DNA from: Bifidobacterium lemurum
GTDB lineage: Bacteria > Actinomycetota > Actinomycetes > Actinomycetales > Bifidobacteriaceae
Direction: 5' to 3'
DNA length: 64,000 nt
NCBI RefSeq assembly: GCF_014898175.1
Contig: NZ_CP062948.1
Coordinates: 1,736,001 to 1,800,000 of the forward strand
The notes below the pieces were generated by a model that was given only the letters and a program-made list of their open reading frames with translations, searched no databases and was not told the DNA's origin. Of the stretch, positions 48,559-56,878 are shown one piece after another (the first letter of the stretch is position 1; every line of letters starts with the position of its first letter). A program made the position numbers and the translations under genes.

Positions 48559-50613
48559 ATGACCAATCAGACATATTCCGGTTTCTCCATCCAAGGCTCG
48601 ACGCTGATTTGGACCGGCGACGGCGAATATCTGCGCATCGAGGCGTGGGGAAGCAATAGCGTGCGGGTGCGGTCGCACCTGATGCGTCCCCATCTCGAAT
48701 CGGACTGGGCGTTGCTGCCTGCTCCGTCCATCGAGAATGGTCCGACTGTTGATATTTCGGGAGGTGTGGCCACTTTGCATAACGGGGCTATCACCGTGGA
48801 GGCCACCGAGACCAATGAACCCGAGGAAGGACGTTGCGCATGTCGACTGCGCTTCCTTGACGCGGATGGTCGAATGATGTTCGAAGAGATTGGACGCGGC
48901 GGCTCGCTGCTGCTCAAAGCTCGTGATTTCACCAGCCTCGCCGGAGGAAGATACGCCGTTGAGGTGGCCTTCGACACCGACCCGAACGAGCATCTGCATG
49001 GCATGGGCGAATACCAGCAAGCGCTTACCGATCTCAAAGGCCATGCCTTCGAGTTGTCGCATCGCAACTCCCAAGCGTCGGTTCCCTTCGTCGTATCGTC
49101 ACGCGGGTACGGATTCCTGTGGAATAATCCGGCTGTTGGCCGGGCGACCTTCGGTTTGGATAGAACGACATGGCGCGCGGACGCGACGGATGGAATCGAC
49201 TATTGGGTGACCGCGGGCGCGACTCCTGCACAGATCGAACGTCAATACGCCGATGCCACAGGCCATGCGCCCGTCATGCCTGAGTGGGGTCTGGGTTTCT
49301 GGCAATGCAAGCTGAGATATTGGAACCAGGATCAGGTGCTGGAGGTGGCGCGAGGCTTCAAGGAACGAGGCATTCCTCTCGATTTGATCGTCATCGACTT
49401 CTTCCATTGGCCGCATATGGGTGATTTCCGCTTCGAGAAGGAGTTCTGGCCCGATCCGGCCGATATGTGCCGCCAGCTGCACGATATGGGCATCAAAGTG
49501 ATGGTGTCCGTATGGCCTCAGGTAAGTCTCGACTCCGAGAACTATTTCGATATGAAGCAGCGCAACCTGCTCGTCAAGGCGCGACATGGAGTGGACGTGG
49601 GCATGATGTTTGTGGAGCCTTGCCAGTTCTACGATGCGACGAATCCGGAGGCGCGGAGCTACGTGTGGAACAAATGCCGCGCCAACTACGCCGATCTCGG
49701 CATCGACGCATTCTGGCTGGACGAGGCGGAACCCGAATGGAGCACCTACTCCTACGAAAACTATACGTACCATGCTGGGGAGGTGGAAACGGTCGGTAAT
49801 CTGTATCCTGTCGATTACAATCGAGGGTTCTATGAAGGGCAGCTTGCCCTGGGCAGTGAGGGCGACATTGTGAACCTCACGCGGTGTGCATGGGCCGGGG
49901 CACAGCGGTATGGCGCGCTGGTGTGGTCCGGTGACGTGGGATCGACCTTCGACGACCTGAAGACGCAGATCACCTGCGCGATCCATATGGGCATGGCCGG
50001 TATTCCCTGGTTCACCACCGATATGGGAGGCTTCCATAACGGGGTGATCGACTCAGATGAATTTCGGGAACTGCTGATTCGTTGGTGTCAATTCTCCACG
50101 TTCCTGCCGGTGATGCGCAACCATGGCGACCGTAGCTTGCATGACGTGAAAGGCAAGGAGACGATCATCGCTGCGGATGGGTCATCTCGGCTGCAATCCG
50201 GTGCGGATAATGAGCCGTGGAGTTATGGGGACGAAGTCGAGGGGATTCTGACCAAATACATTCGCGTGCGTGAGATGTTGCGGCCGTATCTGCGTGAGCT
50301 GTTCCGCCAGGCCCATGAGGAAGGACAGCCGCTGGTGCGTGGTTTGTTCTATGAATTCCCTGACGACGAGATGGCTCAGTCGGTCGGTGACGAATACATG
50401 TTCGGTTCCGATCTGCTCGTCGCGCCGGTCGTCGAAGCAGGGGCGACTTCGCGCGAGGTGTATTTGCCGGGTGGTGAACAGGTCGACTGGGTGGAGCTGC
50501 ATACCGGGACCCGTTGGTGTGGCGGTCGTGTTGTGACGGCCGATGCGCCTTTGGACGTCGTTCCAGTGTTCGCTCGTGATGGTCGAGATTGCGGTTTGGC
50601 CGGAATGGTCTGA
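48559..50613 (+). CDS. Glycoside hydrolase family 31 (alpha-glucosidase/alpha-xylosidase)
   Basis: Cytoplasmic alpha-glycosidase of 684 aa. The N-terminal beta-sandwich is followed by a (beta/alpha)8 barrel from about residue 230 (PEWGLGFWQCKLRYWNQDQV). The catalytic nucleophile Asp is in IDAFWLDEAEPEWS, a WLD-E-EPE form like XylS-type alpha-xylosidases, and the acid/base Asp in LVWSGDVGSTFDDL. No signal peptide, so it acts on imported substrate. ATG 48559 has AAAGGA ten bases upstream; ATG 48529, overlapping the permease stop, would add ten residues. The exact linkage is not predictable by eye. Confidence 0.92.
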   Translation: MTNQTYSGFSIQGSTLIWTGDGEYLRIEAWGSNSVRVRSHLMRPHLESDWALLPAPSIENGPTVDISGGVATLHNGAITVEATETNEPEEGRCACRLRFLDADGRMMFEEIGRGGSLLLKARDFTSLAGGRYAVEVAFDTDPNEHLHGMGEYQQALTDLKGHAFELSHRNSQASVPFVVSSRGYGFLWNNPAVGRATFGLDRTTWRADATDGIDYWVTAGATPAQIERQYADATGHAPVMPEWGLGFWQCKLRYWNQDQVLEVARGFKERGIPLDLIVIDFFHWPHMGDFRFEKEFWPDPADMCRQLHDMGIKVMVSVWPQVSLDSENYFDMKQRNLLVKARHGVDVGMMFVEPCQFYDATNPEARSYVWNKCRANYADLGIDAFWLDEAEPEWSTYSYENYTYHAGEVETVGNLYPVDYNRGFYEGQLALGSEGDIVNLTRCAWAGAQRYGALVWSGDVGSTFDDLKTQITCAIHMGMAGIPWFTTDMGGFHNGVIDSDEFRELLIRWCQFSTFLPVMRNHGDRSLHDVKGKETIIAADGSSRLQSGADNEPWSYGDEVEGILTKYIRVREMLRPYLRELFRQAHEEGQPLVRGLFYEFPDDEMAQSVGDEYMFGSDLLVAPVVEAGATSREVYLPGGEQVDWVELHTGTRWCGGRVVTADAPLDVVPVFARDGRDCGLAGMV

Positions 50614-50653
50614 TTGTTACCCGGCGACCGGTTTGACGTTGTTGGCTATTCGC

Positions 50654-50686
50654 ACGGTGGATGACGGCGGTGTCGTCATCCACCGT
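50654..50686 (+). terminator. Hairpin after the GH31 gene
   Basis: ACGGTGGATGAC / GTCATCCACCGT with a 9-nt loop, 41 bp after the stop. No T-run, so termination may be weak or the structure may protect the mRNA end. Confidence 0.5.
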
Positions 50687-50757
50687 ATCTGGACTGGCGT
50701 GTGAATAGGTCTTCGACTTGATGATATCAGGCTTTCTGCGATGAAATCATCGCCGCC

Positions 50758-51174
50758 GTGCCGCATGCGTCGCTCAAGCGGCGTTTCCTCGGACATCTGG
50801 GCGTGCTGTTCGCCGTGCTGTCGTTTGAGTGCGGATGCTTGTTGCTGTCGGGGCTTATTTGTGGGTGCGTCGACTCGACGTTGCCAATGCTGGTCGTTTC
50901 TCTAGGCACCATTATTCAATACGCGATATTCATCACGCTGGCGATTGCTCTGGCGCGGCAGCTCACTCGCCATGTTTTCGATATGTTCGGGCGGGAGCGT
51001 TGGTCCCGTCGCAAAATCGCCACATGGGTCGGCTATGGGGTGGGTCTGGGGATAGGCGGTTGTATTGCCGTGTCTCTTCGTGAACCGGTGATTCACGTGC
51101 ATGTGTTGGTCGGTGTGAGCATTTTTGTGGTCGTCACAGTCATCGCGCTGGCTATCGATTTTCTGGAGGATTGA
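50758..51174 (+). CDS. Small membrane protein, hypothetical
   Basis: 138 aa from a GTG start with about four predicted membrane helices (one being LGVLFAVLSFECGCLLLSGL) and a basic loop RHVFDMFGRERWSRRK. No clear ribosome-binding site is seen, and no family is recognised. It sits between the GH31 operon and a patch of mobile-element debris. The hydrophobic pattern supports a real protein; the start is uncertain. Confidence 0.5.
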   Translation: MPHASLKRRFLGHLGVLFAVLSFECGCLLLSGLICGCVDSTLPMLVVSLGTIIQYAIFITLAIALARQLTRHVFDMFGRERWSRRKIATWVGYGVGLGIGGCIAVSLREPVIHVHVLVGVSIFVVVTVIALAIDFLED

Positions 51175-51246
51175 TTCTTCCGAGCAGGTTCCGCAACTGT
51201 CCATCGTGCGGTCCATGGTGTGGTGGTGCCCATGGTGCTGTTGGCG

Positions 51247-51861
51247 ATAGGCCAAAATGTGTGTCTGAGATAGCCCGTGGTGTGTTGTGTCTGTTGGGTT
51301 CCGGGGTGTTCGAATGTGACTGGCGCCGTTTTGAGGTCGGCCAGAATGTGTGTCCGGAAACGCGTTTGGGGTTGTCTCGGTTGGTGTGCGCGGGGTTCGA
51401 AAGTGGTTCTCTGGATGGCAGAGGATTCCATTGTGCCCGGTGTGCGGCTCTCGGACGAAGAGGCACGGTGGGAGCCCGGCGGGAAGGACCCGCTGACGGT
51501 GCAAGGATCCGGCATGCGGCCCTTCATCGACCAGTCCGTACGACCGCCGCGCCTTGTGCCTGATACGGCGGATCAAGGAATCCGCTGGTGGCGCCACCAA
51601 CGCATCGAACGTCCGCGCGGCGTGGTGTGGCTCGTCGCCAGCGCGGTCGCGGACGAATGGGCCGAGGCGCTTTATATGCGCGCGTGGACGCGAAATCCGC
51701 GGGATGCGTGGGGGGGGGGCGAAGTCCGCAGGGCGCGTGGGAGACGTTCGGCATCCCCAACCGGTACGGTACCGGCGTCGACCGGAACGAATTCCACATC
51801 CGCACCCGATACCCGACGCCATCGAATGACAGGAACCACCAGACACACAAGTTGGCCTATA
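51247..51861 (+). pseudogene. Degenerate insertion-sequence remnant (IS1249-like C-terminus)
   Basis: Terminal inverted repeats ATAGGCCAAAATGTGTGTCTG (51247-51267) and CCAGACACACAAGTTGGCCTAT (from 51839) bound about 615 bp. Inside, the end of a transposase-like frame survives as GIRWWRHQRIERPRGVVW... and, after a run of ten G at 51710-51719 that shifts the frame, AWETFGIPNRYGTGVDRNEF, with the stop at about 51829. The tail WNEFH-type ending resembles IS1249-family transposases; that family name is a recollection, not a search result. A second left-end-like word is at 51339. No intact gene. Confidence 0.6.
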
Positions 51862-51882
51862 GCCCACGGTCACGCCACCCAC

Positions 51883-52155
51883 TCGGGCGGTTTCAACATC
51901 GTTCGGGCGGTCATGCCTCCATTCGGGCGGTTTCAATACCGTTCGGGCGGTTGGCGTTTATGCGGATTCCTTGCTGTCTATTAGCAGCAAAAGTCAAAAA
52001 CGTTGAAATTCCGCCATTCTTGATTTCAATGAATGATTCGGCAGCGAGGAATCCCCAATCCGGTAACCGCCCGAACGGTATTGAAACCGCCCGAGAGTCA
52101 AATCAACCGCCCGAGAGATGATTGGAACCGCCCGAACGGTATTGGAACCGCCCGA
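51883..52155. repeat. Phased inverted array of an 8-bp core at 20-bp spacing
   Basis: TCGGGCGG begins at 51883, 51903, 51923 and 51943, exactly 20 bp apart. Its complement CCGCCCGA begins at 52067, 52087, 52107, 52128 and 52148 (20, 20, 21, 20). The two halves mirror each other about 52008-52009. The innermost 30 bp on each side (51923-51952 and 52065-52094) are perfect inverse copies. The 115-bp middle is A+T-richer and has two further inverted pairs (GGATTCCTTGCTG / CAGCGAGGAATCC and TTGAAAT / ATTTCAA). No coding potential. Confidence 0.85.
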
Positions 52156-52171
52156 ACGGTATTGGAACTTA

Positions 52172-52245
52172 GACGCCCGATACCTCGACGCCACCGAATA
52201 GCGGGAACCACCAGACACATTTTGGCCTATAACTCCAATTTGGCC
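52172..52245 (+). pseudogene. Second right-end remnant of the same insertion sequence
   Basis: Encodes only the transposase tail RYLDATE and stop (52199-52201), then GGGAACCACCAGACACATTT and TGGCCTATAA, matching the right end at 51861, followed by a repeated TTTGGCCTATAACC. The phased array lies between the two right ends. Confidence 0.55.
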
Positions 52246-52280
52246 TATAACCGCTACCGCACCATGCGGGGGAGGGAAAA

Positions 52281-52310
52281 CAAAAAACCCCGCATTTCTG
52301 CGAGGTTTGG
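52281..52310 (-). terminator. Terminator for tRNA-Phe
   Basis: On the minus strand CCTCGCA / TGCGGGG hairpin followed by TTTTTTG, just past the tRNA 3' end. Confidence 0.75.
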
Positions 52311-52313
52311 TGG

Positions 52314-52386
52314 TGGCTCCGAGCGGGATCGATCCGCTGACCTAACGATTTTCAGTCGTTCGCTCTACCAACTGAGCTACAGAGCC
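52314..52386 (-). tRNA. tRNA-Phe (anticodon GAA)
   Basis: Minus strand acceptor GGCTCTG / CGGAGCC (one G-U pair), anticodon loop giving GAA, D-arm GCTCAGTTGGTAGAGC, discriminator A and an encoded CCA (52313-52311). Confidence 0.95.
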
Positions 52387-52395
52387 GTGAACAGT

Positions 52396-52420
52396 TAAAA
52401 AAACCCGGCGAACCGGGTTC
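52396..52420 (-). terminator. Terminator for tRNA-Asp
   Basis: On the minus strand AACCCGG / CCGGGTT hairpin followed by a run of seven T, between the tRNA-Asp and tRNA-Phe genes. Confidence 0.8.
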
Positions 52421-52432
52421 CTACTATCCAAG

Positions 52433-52506
52433 CGACCCCGACCGGACTTGAACCGGCGACCTCCGCCGTGACAGGGCGGCGCTCTAACCAACTGAGCTAC
52501 GGGGCC
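52433..52506 (-). tRNA. tRNA-Asp (anticodon GTC)
   Basis: Minus strand acceptor GGCCCCG / CGGGGTC, anticodon arm GCCGCCCTGTCACGGC giving GTC, T-arm CCGGTTCAAGTCCGG, discriminator G. No encoded CCA. Confidence 0.95.
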
Positions 52507-52605
52507 TTGGTGTTGTTCTCTCGTTTCCGTGAGGCAACGAGTAGATATATTACCGATAATCAAGCTTCATGCAAACCCCGGCGTGTCGCAAAGGTCTCAG
52601 GCAAT

Positions 52606-52637
52606 GAAAAAGGCTTCCGAATCACTCCGGAAGCCTT
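52606..52637 (-). terminator. Terminator after the DUF4190 region
   Basis: On the minus strand AAGGCTTCCGG / CGGAAGCCTT hairpin followed by five T. It lies a few bases past the stop at 52644. Confidence 0.8.
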
Positions 52638-52643
52638 GTGGAA

Positions 52644-52838
52644 TCAGGGTTTGCCGATCAGGTCGAGGGCAGTGACGGGGTGTAGCCGTCGAGCATGTTG
52701 CAGTTCCTCGTAGGTCATGCCGTACTCGCCGTTTTCGAAGTAGCAGCTGCCGCTGGAGTCGCAGAAGTAGCAATTGCCGTTGGTGTCGCAGGTTACGCTG
52801 TAGTCGTCCAATGGTCGACCGAGTAGCCGACAAGCCAT
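52644..52838 (-). CDS. Cys-rich small ORF, probable frameshifted 3' part of the DUF4190 gene
   Basis: 64 aa, overlapping the end of the DUF4190 gene by 46 bp in the -1 frame. The part beyond the overlap, DYSVTCDTNGNCYFCDSSGS then CYFENGEYGMTYEELQHARR, has ordinary protein composition and the window's codon bias, with five Cys. It ends right before the terminator, as a real gene end would. No ribosome-binding site precedes its ATG. Best explained as the original C-terminus of the upstream gene, separated by a frameshift, or as a frameshift product. Confidence 0.5.
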   Translation of the reverse strand: MACRLLGRPLDDYSVTCDTNGNCYFCDSSGSCYFENGEYGMTYEELQHARRLHPVTALDLIGKP

Positions 52839-53419
52839 ACGACGAGCGCGATCAGCACGATGGTCAGCACCGTGCCCAGCGCGCCGATGATGATGCCGGC
52901 GATGGACATCCCCTTGCTCTTCTCATGGGTTTTGTTGATCTGCACCAGTGCGACGATCGACAGAATCAGGCCGACGGGCGCGATCAGGAACGACAGGACG
53001 AATCCGGCGATGGACAGCGCGTTCCAGCGTTCGGTCGGCGGCTGTCCGTAGTAGTAGGCTCCCTGCGGCGGATACTGCTGCCCGGGAACGCCCTGCGGCG
53101 GGTATCCGTATCCGGTGTTGGGCTGGGCGTACTGGCCGTACTCGGGCGCGCCGTACTGGCCGTATGCGGGCGGGGCCGACTGCTCGCCGGCTTGGGCGGT
53201 TTGCTGGGCCGTCTGTTGGGCATACGGCTGCGCATAAGGCTGGGTGTAGGGGGCGGATTGCGCGGTGGTGGGCTGCTCGTAGTTGTAGACGGGCTGTGCG
53301 GTCTGCTGCGCGGCTGTGGAATCCGATGCGGGATTGGGCTGTGCGGGGCTGGCGGAGAAAGAATCGGTTTCGGGATTATTCGACGGCTGAGGCGTCGGTG
53401 AGGTGTTGGTATCGCTCAT
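52793..53419 (-). CDS. DUF4190 membrane protein with Q/Y/P-rich N-terminus
   Basis: 208 aa. Residues 1-120 are low-complexity (Ala/Gln/Pro/Tyr, with PYAQPYAQQTAQQTAQ), probably cytoplasmic. Residues about 130-205 form the two-helix DUF4190 unit (LSIAGFVLSFLIAPVGLILS, then GMSIAGIIIGALGTVLTIVL). Start ATG 53419 with GGAG upstream. The frame stops just after the second helix, while an alternative frame continues coherently (see 52644-52838). Such proteins are common and uncharacterised in actinobacteria. Confidence 0.8.
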   Translation of the reverse strand: MSDTNTSPTPQPSNNPETDSFSASPAQPNPASDSTAAQQTAQPVYNYEQPTTAQSAPYTQPYAQPYAQQTAQQTAQAGEQSAPPAYGQYGAPEYGQYAQPNTGYGYPPQGVPGQQYPPQGAYYYGQPPTERWNALSIAGFVLSFLIAPVGLILSIVALVQINKTHEKSKGMSIAGIIIGALGTVLTIVLIALVVWLVGYSVDHWTTTA

Positions 53420-53578
53420 GCACTCCAAGTATAGACCGCGCGGGCATTATTCGCCGATTTCGTGGACGGCTGATGACAGGAGGCGCGCGGGTGATGTGGG
53501 GTTCTTCGAGAGGGGCGATGGGTGCGTGATGGTGGCGTTCGGACGATTCTCGCCGCCCGTTCGCTTTATGGATGATGG

Positions 53579-53735
53579 GTGAAACCTCGGTCTCGGAAGA
53601 TGCGGTCCGTATGCGCCCGCGCAATGGTGGGGCCCCGGCCGCGTGGGGTTCCGTTGGCGAATGCGTTCAGGGGCTTACTTTGAATCGGGAGACCCCGGTC
53701 GCGCGGGGTTCCGTGCTTCCGGGGTCGGGCCGTGT
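53579..53735. repeat. Imperfect GC-rich direct repeats
   Basis: The unit GGCCGCGTGGGGTTCCGT (about 53636) recurs as GGTCGCGCGGGGTTCCGT (about 53697), each preceded by CCCC, with a related CTTCCGGGGTC at 53719 that can pair with GACCCCGG. An open frame crosses them but reads as Arg/Pro/Gly repeats and overlaps galE, so no gene is called. Confidence 0.5.
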
Positions 53736-53786
53736 CGCGTTGGGAGAAGCCTCCGTCGAACGCAGGACGCTGGTCGTGCGGGGCCG

Positions 53787-54797
53787 TCAGTCGGCCTGCG
53801 TCCAGGTCTCGACGTCGATGTGGTGCTCCGGATTGGCTTGCCACGCCTCCCATGCGGACTTCACGATCTCCTCCACGTCATACTTGGCGTGCCAGCCCAT
53901 CTCCTCGTTGATGCGCTTGGGGGAGCCGATCAGGTGCGGCGGGTCGCCGGCGCGGCGGGGCATGACCGCCTCGGTGAACGGCAGTCCGGTGACCTTCTTG
54001 ACCTCGTCGACGATCTGGCGCACGGAGGTGCCCTCGCCGGTGCCCACGTTGAAGGCGTCGTACTTGCGTTCGTCGCGGTCGAGGTACTTCAGGGCGGCGA
54101 TATGCGCGTCGGCCAGGTCGGAGACGTGGATGTAGTCGCGCACGCAGGTGCCGTCCGGGGTGGGGTAGTCGTCGCCGAAGATGGCGGGCGCCTTGCCTTT
54201 CTTCAGACGGTCGAACAGCATGGGGATGAGGTTCAGGATCGCCGGATCCTCGAGTTCGACCGGGCCGCAGCCGGCCACGTTGAAGTAGCGCAGGCCGCAG
54301 AAGCGGATGCCGTAGGGCTCCTCGCAGGCGCGGGCCATCCACTCGCCGAACAGTTTGGTCTGGCCGTAGGGATTGATCGGCAGCATCGGCACCACGTCCT
54401 CGGGCACCACGTCGACCGGCGGCACGCCGTAGGTGGCGGCGGAGGACGAGAACACGAGCTTCCTCGCGCCGGACTCCTTCATGCCGATCAGCACGTTGAG
54501 CATGCCGTTGATGTTCTGCTGGTAGTACCACAGCGGCTTTTCGACGGATTCGCCCACCTGCTTGCGGGCTGCGAAGTGGATGACGGAATCCACATCCTCC
54601 GTCTTCATGATTTCGGCGAGGCGGCTGCCCGCGTCGGGGGAGGCGATGTCCATGCCGTAGAGGCGCGCGCCTTCGATGCGGGTGGGTTTGCCATAGCTCA
54701 GGTCGTCGACCACGACGACCTTCTCTCCGGCCTGATGAAGCGCGTGGACGACGTGGGCGCCGATGTATCCGCATCCGCCTGTGACGAGTACTGTCAT
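53787..54797 (-). CDS. galE: UDP-glucose 4-epimerase (second copy)
   Basis: 336 aa, SDR fold. NAD site VTGGCGYIGAHVV at the N-terminus, SSSAATYG and NPYGQTKLFGEWM in the catalytic region, and the GalE-typical CVRDYIHVSDLADAH. It differs clearly from lnpD at 15749, so this is probably the general Leloir-pathway enzyme while lnpD serves the lnp operon. Start ATG 54797 at the conserved N-terminus. The upstream 410 bp (54798-55207) hold an A+T-rich promoter region and G+C-rich GGTTGGTCG-type short repeats, but no gene. Confidence 0.94.
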   Translation of the reverse strand: MTVLVTGGCGYIGAHVVHALHQAGEKVVVVDDLSYGKPTRIEGARLYGMDIASPDAGSRLAEIMKTEDVDSVIHFAARKQVGESVEKPLWYYQQNINGMLNVLIGMKESGARKLVFSSSAATYGVPPVDVVPEDVVPMLPINPYGQTKLFGEWMARACEEPYGIRFCGLRYFNVAGCGPVELEDPAILNLIPMLFDRLKKGKAPAIFGDDYPTPDGTCVRDYIHVSDLADAHIAALKYLDRDERKYDAFNVGTGEGTSVRQIVDEVKKVTGLPFTEAVMPRRAGDPPHLIGSPKRINEEMGWHAKYDVEEIVKSAWEAWQANPEHHIDVETWTQAD

Positions 54798-54873
54798 GTG
54801 CTGGCCTTTCGTTTCGTTGGTAGGCAAAAGTGGGTGGCGATGGAATATGATTGCTGTTCACTTTTGCTCTAGT

Positions 54874-54892
54874 TTGTTATCTTTTGAAACAA
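54874..54892. promoter_or_regulatory. Candidate operator upstream of galE
   Basis: TTGTTATCTTTTGAAACAA fits TTGTT-N9-AACAA, the same format as the perfect palindrome in front of fucO (61479-61503). It lies 77 bp before galE in its A+T-rich promoter region. Tentative. Confidence 0.3.
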
Positions 54893-55207
54893 TTTGAGTG
54901 TATCACATGAACATAATCGAACACGCAGTGATGGGTTTGTGGCGTGTTGGCGGTTTCGCTCATGCGGGGCCGTCATGGTTTTGACGCGGTTGGTAGGACG
55001 GCTGACCGGAGGATCGGCTGGTCGAGCGGGATTGGTTGGTCGATCGGGGCTCGGCCGGACGGTTGGGGATCGGTCTGTTCGGTGCGGGTGGGGCGTTTGG
55101 CGCGACGATGAAGCGGCGGTGATTGACGTGGTTCCGGGAATCGGTAGGCCATGGTGGATAATGGGACGGCACCCACGGAACGAAAACATCTACGGAAGTG
55201 AGCTGTG

Positions 55208-56065
55208 ATGACCGAGCGAGCGACAGGCTCCCCAGAAACCAACGAGAACGACATCCTCGCGGCGGGTGGAACCCCGTCGGGGCATCCGCTGCACAAGGTG
55301 CTGTCATTCGTGCGTCGATCCGGACGTCTGGACACGCGTCTGCAGCGTGCATGGGACGCGTTCGCCGAGCGGTATCTGCTGGATGTCAACGCCGGCGAGG
55401 GGTCTCTGGATGTGCGCTCCGGATTCGTGTTCGACCAGGCGTACGTGCGGGAGGTCTGGGGCAACGACAATCCGCTGGTGGTGGAGATCGGCAGCGGACA
55501 GGGCGAGAACGTGGTGGCTGCCGCGGCCGCGCATCCGGAGGTGAATTTCCTCGCGCTGGAGGTGTACGACCCCGGCGTGGCCCATACGCTGCTGCTGGCC
55601 GGCAAGCAGGAGCTGCCCAATATCCGCGTGGCCCAGGTCAACGCGCCCGAGCTGTTCAAGGTCATGGCCGATGGCGTGGCCGCCGAGGTGTGGACCTTCT
55701 TCCCCGATCCGTGGCCCAAGAAGAAGCATCACAAGCGCCGCATCGTGCAGGAGGAGCTGGCCGGCGAGATCCGCCGCGTGTTGGCCGATAGGGGAGCGTG
55801 GCGCATCGCCACCGACATCGAGGACTACGCGTTGCATGTGCACGAGGTGATGGACGGGCTTGAGGGATGGCGCAACGAGGGCGGTCTGACCGTGAGCCTG
55901 CCCACCGGCCACGTCGGCAAGGGCAATGCCGAGCTCGCCGCCGAGATGCCACACGCCGACTTCGAGGAATCCGCGCGTTTCGACGGCCGCGTGCTCACCA
56001 ACTTCGAAAAGAAGGGCCTGGCCGCCGGCCGAATCATCCACGACTTCACCTATCGCAAGGTGTGA
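55208..56065 (+). CDS. trmB: tRNA (guanine-N7-)-methyltransferase
   Basis: SAM-dependent enzyme methylating G46 of tRNAs, 285 aa. An N-terminal extension of about 70 residues precedes the methyltransferase core: SAM motif [35 protein letters not shown] and the signature [18 protein letters not shown]. Start ATG 55208 (GTG 55205 is adjacent) with GGAAG upstream. The gap after it (56066-56319) is A+T-rich and contains only the tRNA-Glu promoter area. Confidence 0.95.
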   Translation: MTERATGSPETNENDILAAGGTPSGHPLHKVLSFVRRSGRLDTRLQRAWDAFAERYLLDVNAGEGSLDVRSGFVFDQAYVREVWGNDNPLVVEIGSGQGENVVAAAAAHPEVNFLALEVYDPGVAHTLLLAGKQELPNIRVAQVNAPELFKVMADGVAAEVWTFFPDPWPKKKHHKRRIVQEELAGEIRRVLADRGAWRIATDIEDYALHVHEVMDGLEGWRNEGGLTVSLPTGHVGKGNAELAAEMPHADFEESARFDGRVLTNFEKKGLAAGRIIHDFTYRKV

Positions 56066-56319
56066 GTTCCGTCGGGACTGTCGCTGGCGAGGCGATGGGT
56101 GAATTGTGGGAAAGCGGGAATTATTGTAGGGAAACGGGGAATTTTTATAATGGAAAAAACTGGGATCCGCTTGATCTTCCTTGGAATACAAGGCTTTTGG
56201 GAAGAGGGTCGGCGGTGTTTGTTGAATGCGAACGGTAATTATTAAATACGAAAATGTACTCTGCGACACGCCGTGTTTGCGCGCATGAGCGCCGCTGTGT
56301 AACATAACACGAGTTGTCT

Positions 56320-56391
56320 GCCCCCATCGTCTAACGGTTAGGACACCAGACTTTCAATCTGACAACGAGAGTTCGACTCTCTCTGGGGGTA
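56320..56391 (+). tRNA. tRNA-Glu (anticodon TTC)
   Basis: Acceptor GCCCCCA / TGGGGGT (one G-U pair), D-arm TCTAACGGTTAGGA, anticodon loop CTTTCAA giving TTC, T-arm GAGAGTTCGACTCTC, discriminator A. No encoded CCA. Confidence 0.94.
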
Positions 56392-56398
56392 CCGGTTT

Positions 56399-56438
56399 GC
56401 TCCTGTCGCCATCATTGTGATTCGACAGGAGCCTTTTT
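56399..56438 (+). terminator. Terminator after tRNA-Glu
   Basis: Perfect arms GCTCCTGTCG / CGACAGGAGC followed by a T-run. Confidence 0.85.
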
Positions 56439-56878
56439 GTTTTCAACGGGTTGCACCAGCCGGAGGGATCCGCAACAGCACCACACATCCAAGCCGCGCA
56501 AAGTCACAGCGGAGGCATGCATACAAGCGTCGAACGACTTTGATGGTATGTAGTACCTGTCTTAATTCGAAACGGGGCCGAAAGAAACATGAAAGGGGAA
56601 CCGATAGGAGCGATGGGCTCTTACTCCAAGATGCTGAACACTTTTGCCGGGAGCATAGGCATGGCGAGCTTGCGGCAACGTTTTGAAGAACTCAAATCAT
56701 CTTGGGATATTGTCCACAATGCCCGTTGGGGGAACTCGACCAATCTAGCTCGTTGGTCTCGGGAATGCGATGTGCGTGAACAACTTGGTAGTTGCATCGG
56801 CATTTTCTTGGAATCTCTGCATTCCGCCTGTTACCTTATCAGCCGTTATGCGGCATGGCCGCATGGCGACTACATGTG
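56439..56878. other. 440-bp gap, no supported gene
   Basis: An open frame at 56589-56933 (114 aa, containing MLNTFAGSIGMASLRQRFEE) has some protein-like composition and a purine-rich upstream sequence, but codon use differs from neighbours and it runs 55 bp into the convergent glycosyltransferase gene. It may be a fragment of foreign origin. Nothing else is recognised. Confidence 0.35.

Noticed and set aside
51883..52155. CRISPR array
   Set aside because: The repeats are 8-bp cores in two opposite orientations with 12-bp gaps, far shorter than CRISPR repeat-spacer units, and there are no cas genes.
53566..53853. 95-codon minus-strand frame with PRGRG repeats
   Set aside because: It overlaps the end of galE and reads only the GC-rich direct repeats; no ribosome-binding site or family.
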